A stretch of 14,781 nt of DNA from an uncultured bacterium (GTDB lineage Bacteria > Patescibacteriota > Minisyncoccia > Phycocordibacterales > UBA9973), in contig CAIJLF010000060.1 of NCBI GenBank assembly GCA_903821415.1, positions 1 to 14,781 of the forward strand, in the 5' to 3' direction. The translations under genes were made by a program, and so were the position numbers. Positions 14,339 to 14,781 of the stretch are shown one piece after another. The notes below the pieces were generated by a model, which saw only the letters and a list, made by a program, of their open reading frames with translations, was not told the DNA's origin and did not search any database. Within the stretch, counting starts at the first letter, position 1, and each line of letters opens with the position of its first letter.

Positions 14339-14474
14339 ATTACTGACTCGGATGGCAACCTCAACATCTTCAACGTTGAACACGATGACGATGATTTGTG
14401 GCTCAATGGCAACAATGGCAATTCTGACAATTTCTGGAATGCCAACAACCGTTTTGTTTTCCGTCTTCGCAAAT
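14339..14474 (+). repeat. DGR template repeat (TR)
   Basis: This is the donor for adenine-directed mutagenesis of VR. It aligns gaplessly with 13844-13979, and every internal difference is at an adenine. If read in the VR frame, its mutable codons are AAC, AAT, GAT and GAA, the usual design that allows many amino acids but rarely a stop. It lacks a start codon and is not itself a gene. The flanking sequences are unlike those of VR, so the copy boundaries are sharp. Confidence 0.96.
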
Positions 14475-14484
14475 CTTTTCATTT

Positions 14485-14513
14485 CTCTCCCATTATTTAT
14501 TTGGGAGAGTTTT
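14485..14513 (+). terminator. Terminator-like hairpin directly after TR, overlapping the avd stop codon
   Basis: The arms CTCTCCCA (14485-14492) and TGGGAGAG (14502-14509) give a perfect 8-bp stem with a 9-nt loop, followed on the plus strand by TTTTG TTTTAT. The hairpin starts only 10 nt after TR. The TAA of avd (14497-14499) is in its loop. On the minus strand no U-tract follows, so it should stop the template RNA but not avd. It could instead be a functional hairpin of the DGR RNA. Confidence 0.65.
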
Positions 14514-14781
14514 GTTTTATAAGTTGTCCATTCCAACCACCAAGCATTTTTCCTATCTCATCTATCCCAGCAGAAAGAGCAATATATTTTTTATCATCTA
14601 ATGCTTTAATTTCCCATAAAACCATCAAAAGTATTTTTAGGGTATCTGTTTTTCTTATCGCTAGTCGGACCCACGGAGGTTTTTCTTCCCGAGATAAAAA
14701 GGTGGCAATGGAGATTGCCTCTATGATTTCAATAAACAAGGTATCAATCTTTTGCCCTAGAGTATACTTGTGGATTTTGGG
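14497..14781 (-). CDS. avd: DGR accessory variability determinant (Avd), four-helix bundle protein, N-terminus beyond window
   Basis: The minus-strand frame is open to the right edge; 94 residues are visible, so any start inside the window (such as a TTG at 14739) would truncate helix 1. Landmarks of the family are the N-terminal KYTLGQKIDTLF segment, a helix with FLSREEKPPWVRLAIRK, TLKILLMVLWEIKAL and the C-terminal DEIGKMLGGWNGQL. This matches bacterial Avd/S23-type four-helix bundle proteins encoded with DGRs. Avd forms a basic pentamer that binds the RT and template RNA and is required for cDNA synthesis. It converges on TR from the opposite strand, which is atypical, and any unterminated avd transcript would be antisense to the template RNA. 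The RT gene is expected beyond 14781. Confidence 0.88.
   Translation of the reverse strand, partial: PKIHKYTLGQKIDTLFIEIIEAISIATFLSREEKPPWVRLAIRKTDTLKILLMVLWEIKALDDKKYIALSAGIDEIGKMLGGWNGQLIKQNSPK

Larger units (their letters stand above)
14121..14513 (+). ncRNA. DGR template RNA with folded 5' region
   Basis: The span contains no credible ORF but several nested complementary arms upstream of TR: ACCCAG (14165) with CTGGGT (14262), TATC (14171) with GATA (14244), CATACACC (14175) with GGTGTATG (14216), CTTCA (14230) with TGAAG (14240), GTGAT (14266) with ATCAC (14276, competing with the outer stem), and AGCCC (14292) with GGGCT (14326). This gives a multibranch RNA of about 170 nt before TR, which is the known context of DGR RNAs: structured flanks are needed for reverse transcription with Avd and the RT. 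The ends are predicted from the promoter-like element and the terminator at 14485. Other DGRs have their essential spacer 3' of TR, so a 5' folded domain here is unusual. Confidence 0.6.

Noticed and set aside
14339..14474. TR as a truncated second target gene
   Set aside because: There is no start codon or upstream coding sequence, and the differences show the adenine-only signature of a template, not of a decayed paralogue.
1..14781. CRISPR arrays, tRNA or rRNA genes
   Set aside because: No regularly spaced repeats and no cloverleaf or rRNA sequence were seen on either strand by eye; a tRNAscan or CRISPR search was not possible.
1..14781. UGA recoding as glycine (Gracilibacteria or Absconditabacteria code)
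   Set aside because: TGA is used as a plain stop at coupled gene junctions (1616-1618, 5459-5461), and no conserved domain is interrupted by TGA.

Overview
The window is AT-rich, uses the standard code (TGA acts as a stop), shows very few Shine-Dalgarno sequences, and packs many small genes with 1-11 nt overlaps. Together with the protein families present, this suggests a Candidate Phyla Radiation bacterium (Patescibacteria, probably Parcubacteria-like) or an integrative element or phage-like island living in one. The lineage is an inference. The proteins were recognised by eye, with no database search.

Layout. (a) 1-5977, minus strand: a mobile-element backbone in one head-to-tail series. 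In transcription order it holds a DUF5659-like protein, a 71-aa small protein, a 723-aa CHC2/TOPRIM primase fused to a P-loop ATPase, a 166-aa protein of the 'AIKHGIL' family, a 201-aa zinc-ribbon protein, a 63-aa protein and a large serine recombinase that runs off the left edge. An elaborate nested hairpin (1883-1999), starting at the predicted transcription start of an extended -10 promoter, lies before the last two genes. (b) 6023-8287, minus strand: a self-contained cassette of two unrecognised genes (387 and 325 aa, overlapping by 11 nt) with its own promoter and terminator. (c) 8333-13199: a type III restriction-modification module. A controller-like XRE protein diverges from mod-res plus a 68-aa protein, with nested palindromes between the divergent starts. 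The 68-aa protein is a paralogue of the 71-aa protein in the primase operon. (d) 13205-14781: part of a diversity-generating retroelement (DGR). A 200-aa target protein ends in a variable repeat (VR, 13844-13979). A template repeat (TR, 14339-14474) lies 495 bp downstream. All 14 internal differences between them fall at TR adenines. A minus-strand gene for the Avd four-helix-bundle accessory protein enters from the right edge. The reverse transcriptase is not in the window and is expected beyond 14781.

How it fits together. The recombinase and primase-ATPase would move and copy the element. The type III R-M system and possibly the two-gene cassette are defence or addiction cargo. The DGR diversifies a C-type-lectin-like surface on the target protein. 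The most unusual parts are the DGR layout (TR facing Avd, a folded RNA leader upstream of TR, an apparent terminator about 10 nt after TR), the structured 5' leader of the target gene with mutually exclusive hairpins, the nested-hairpin leader of the recombinase genes, and the unknown two-gene cassette.
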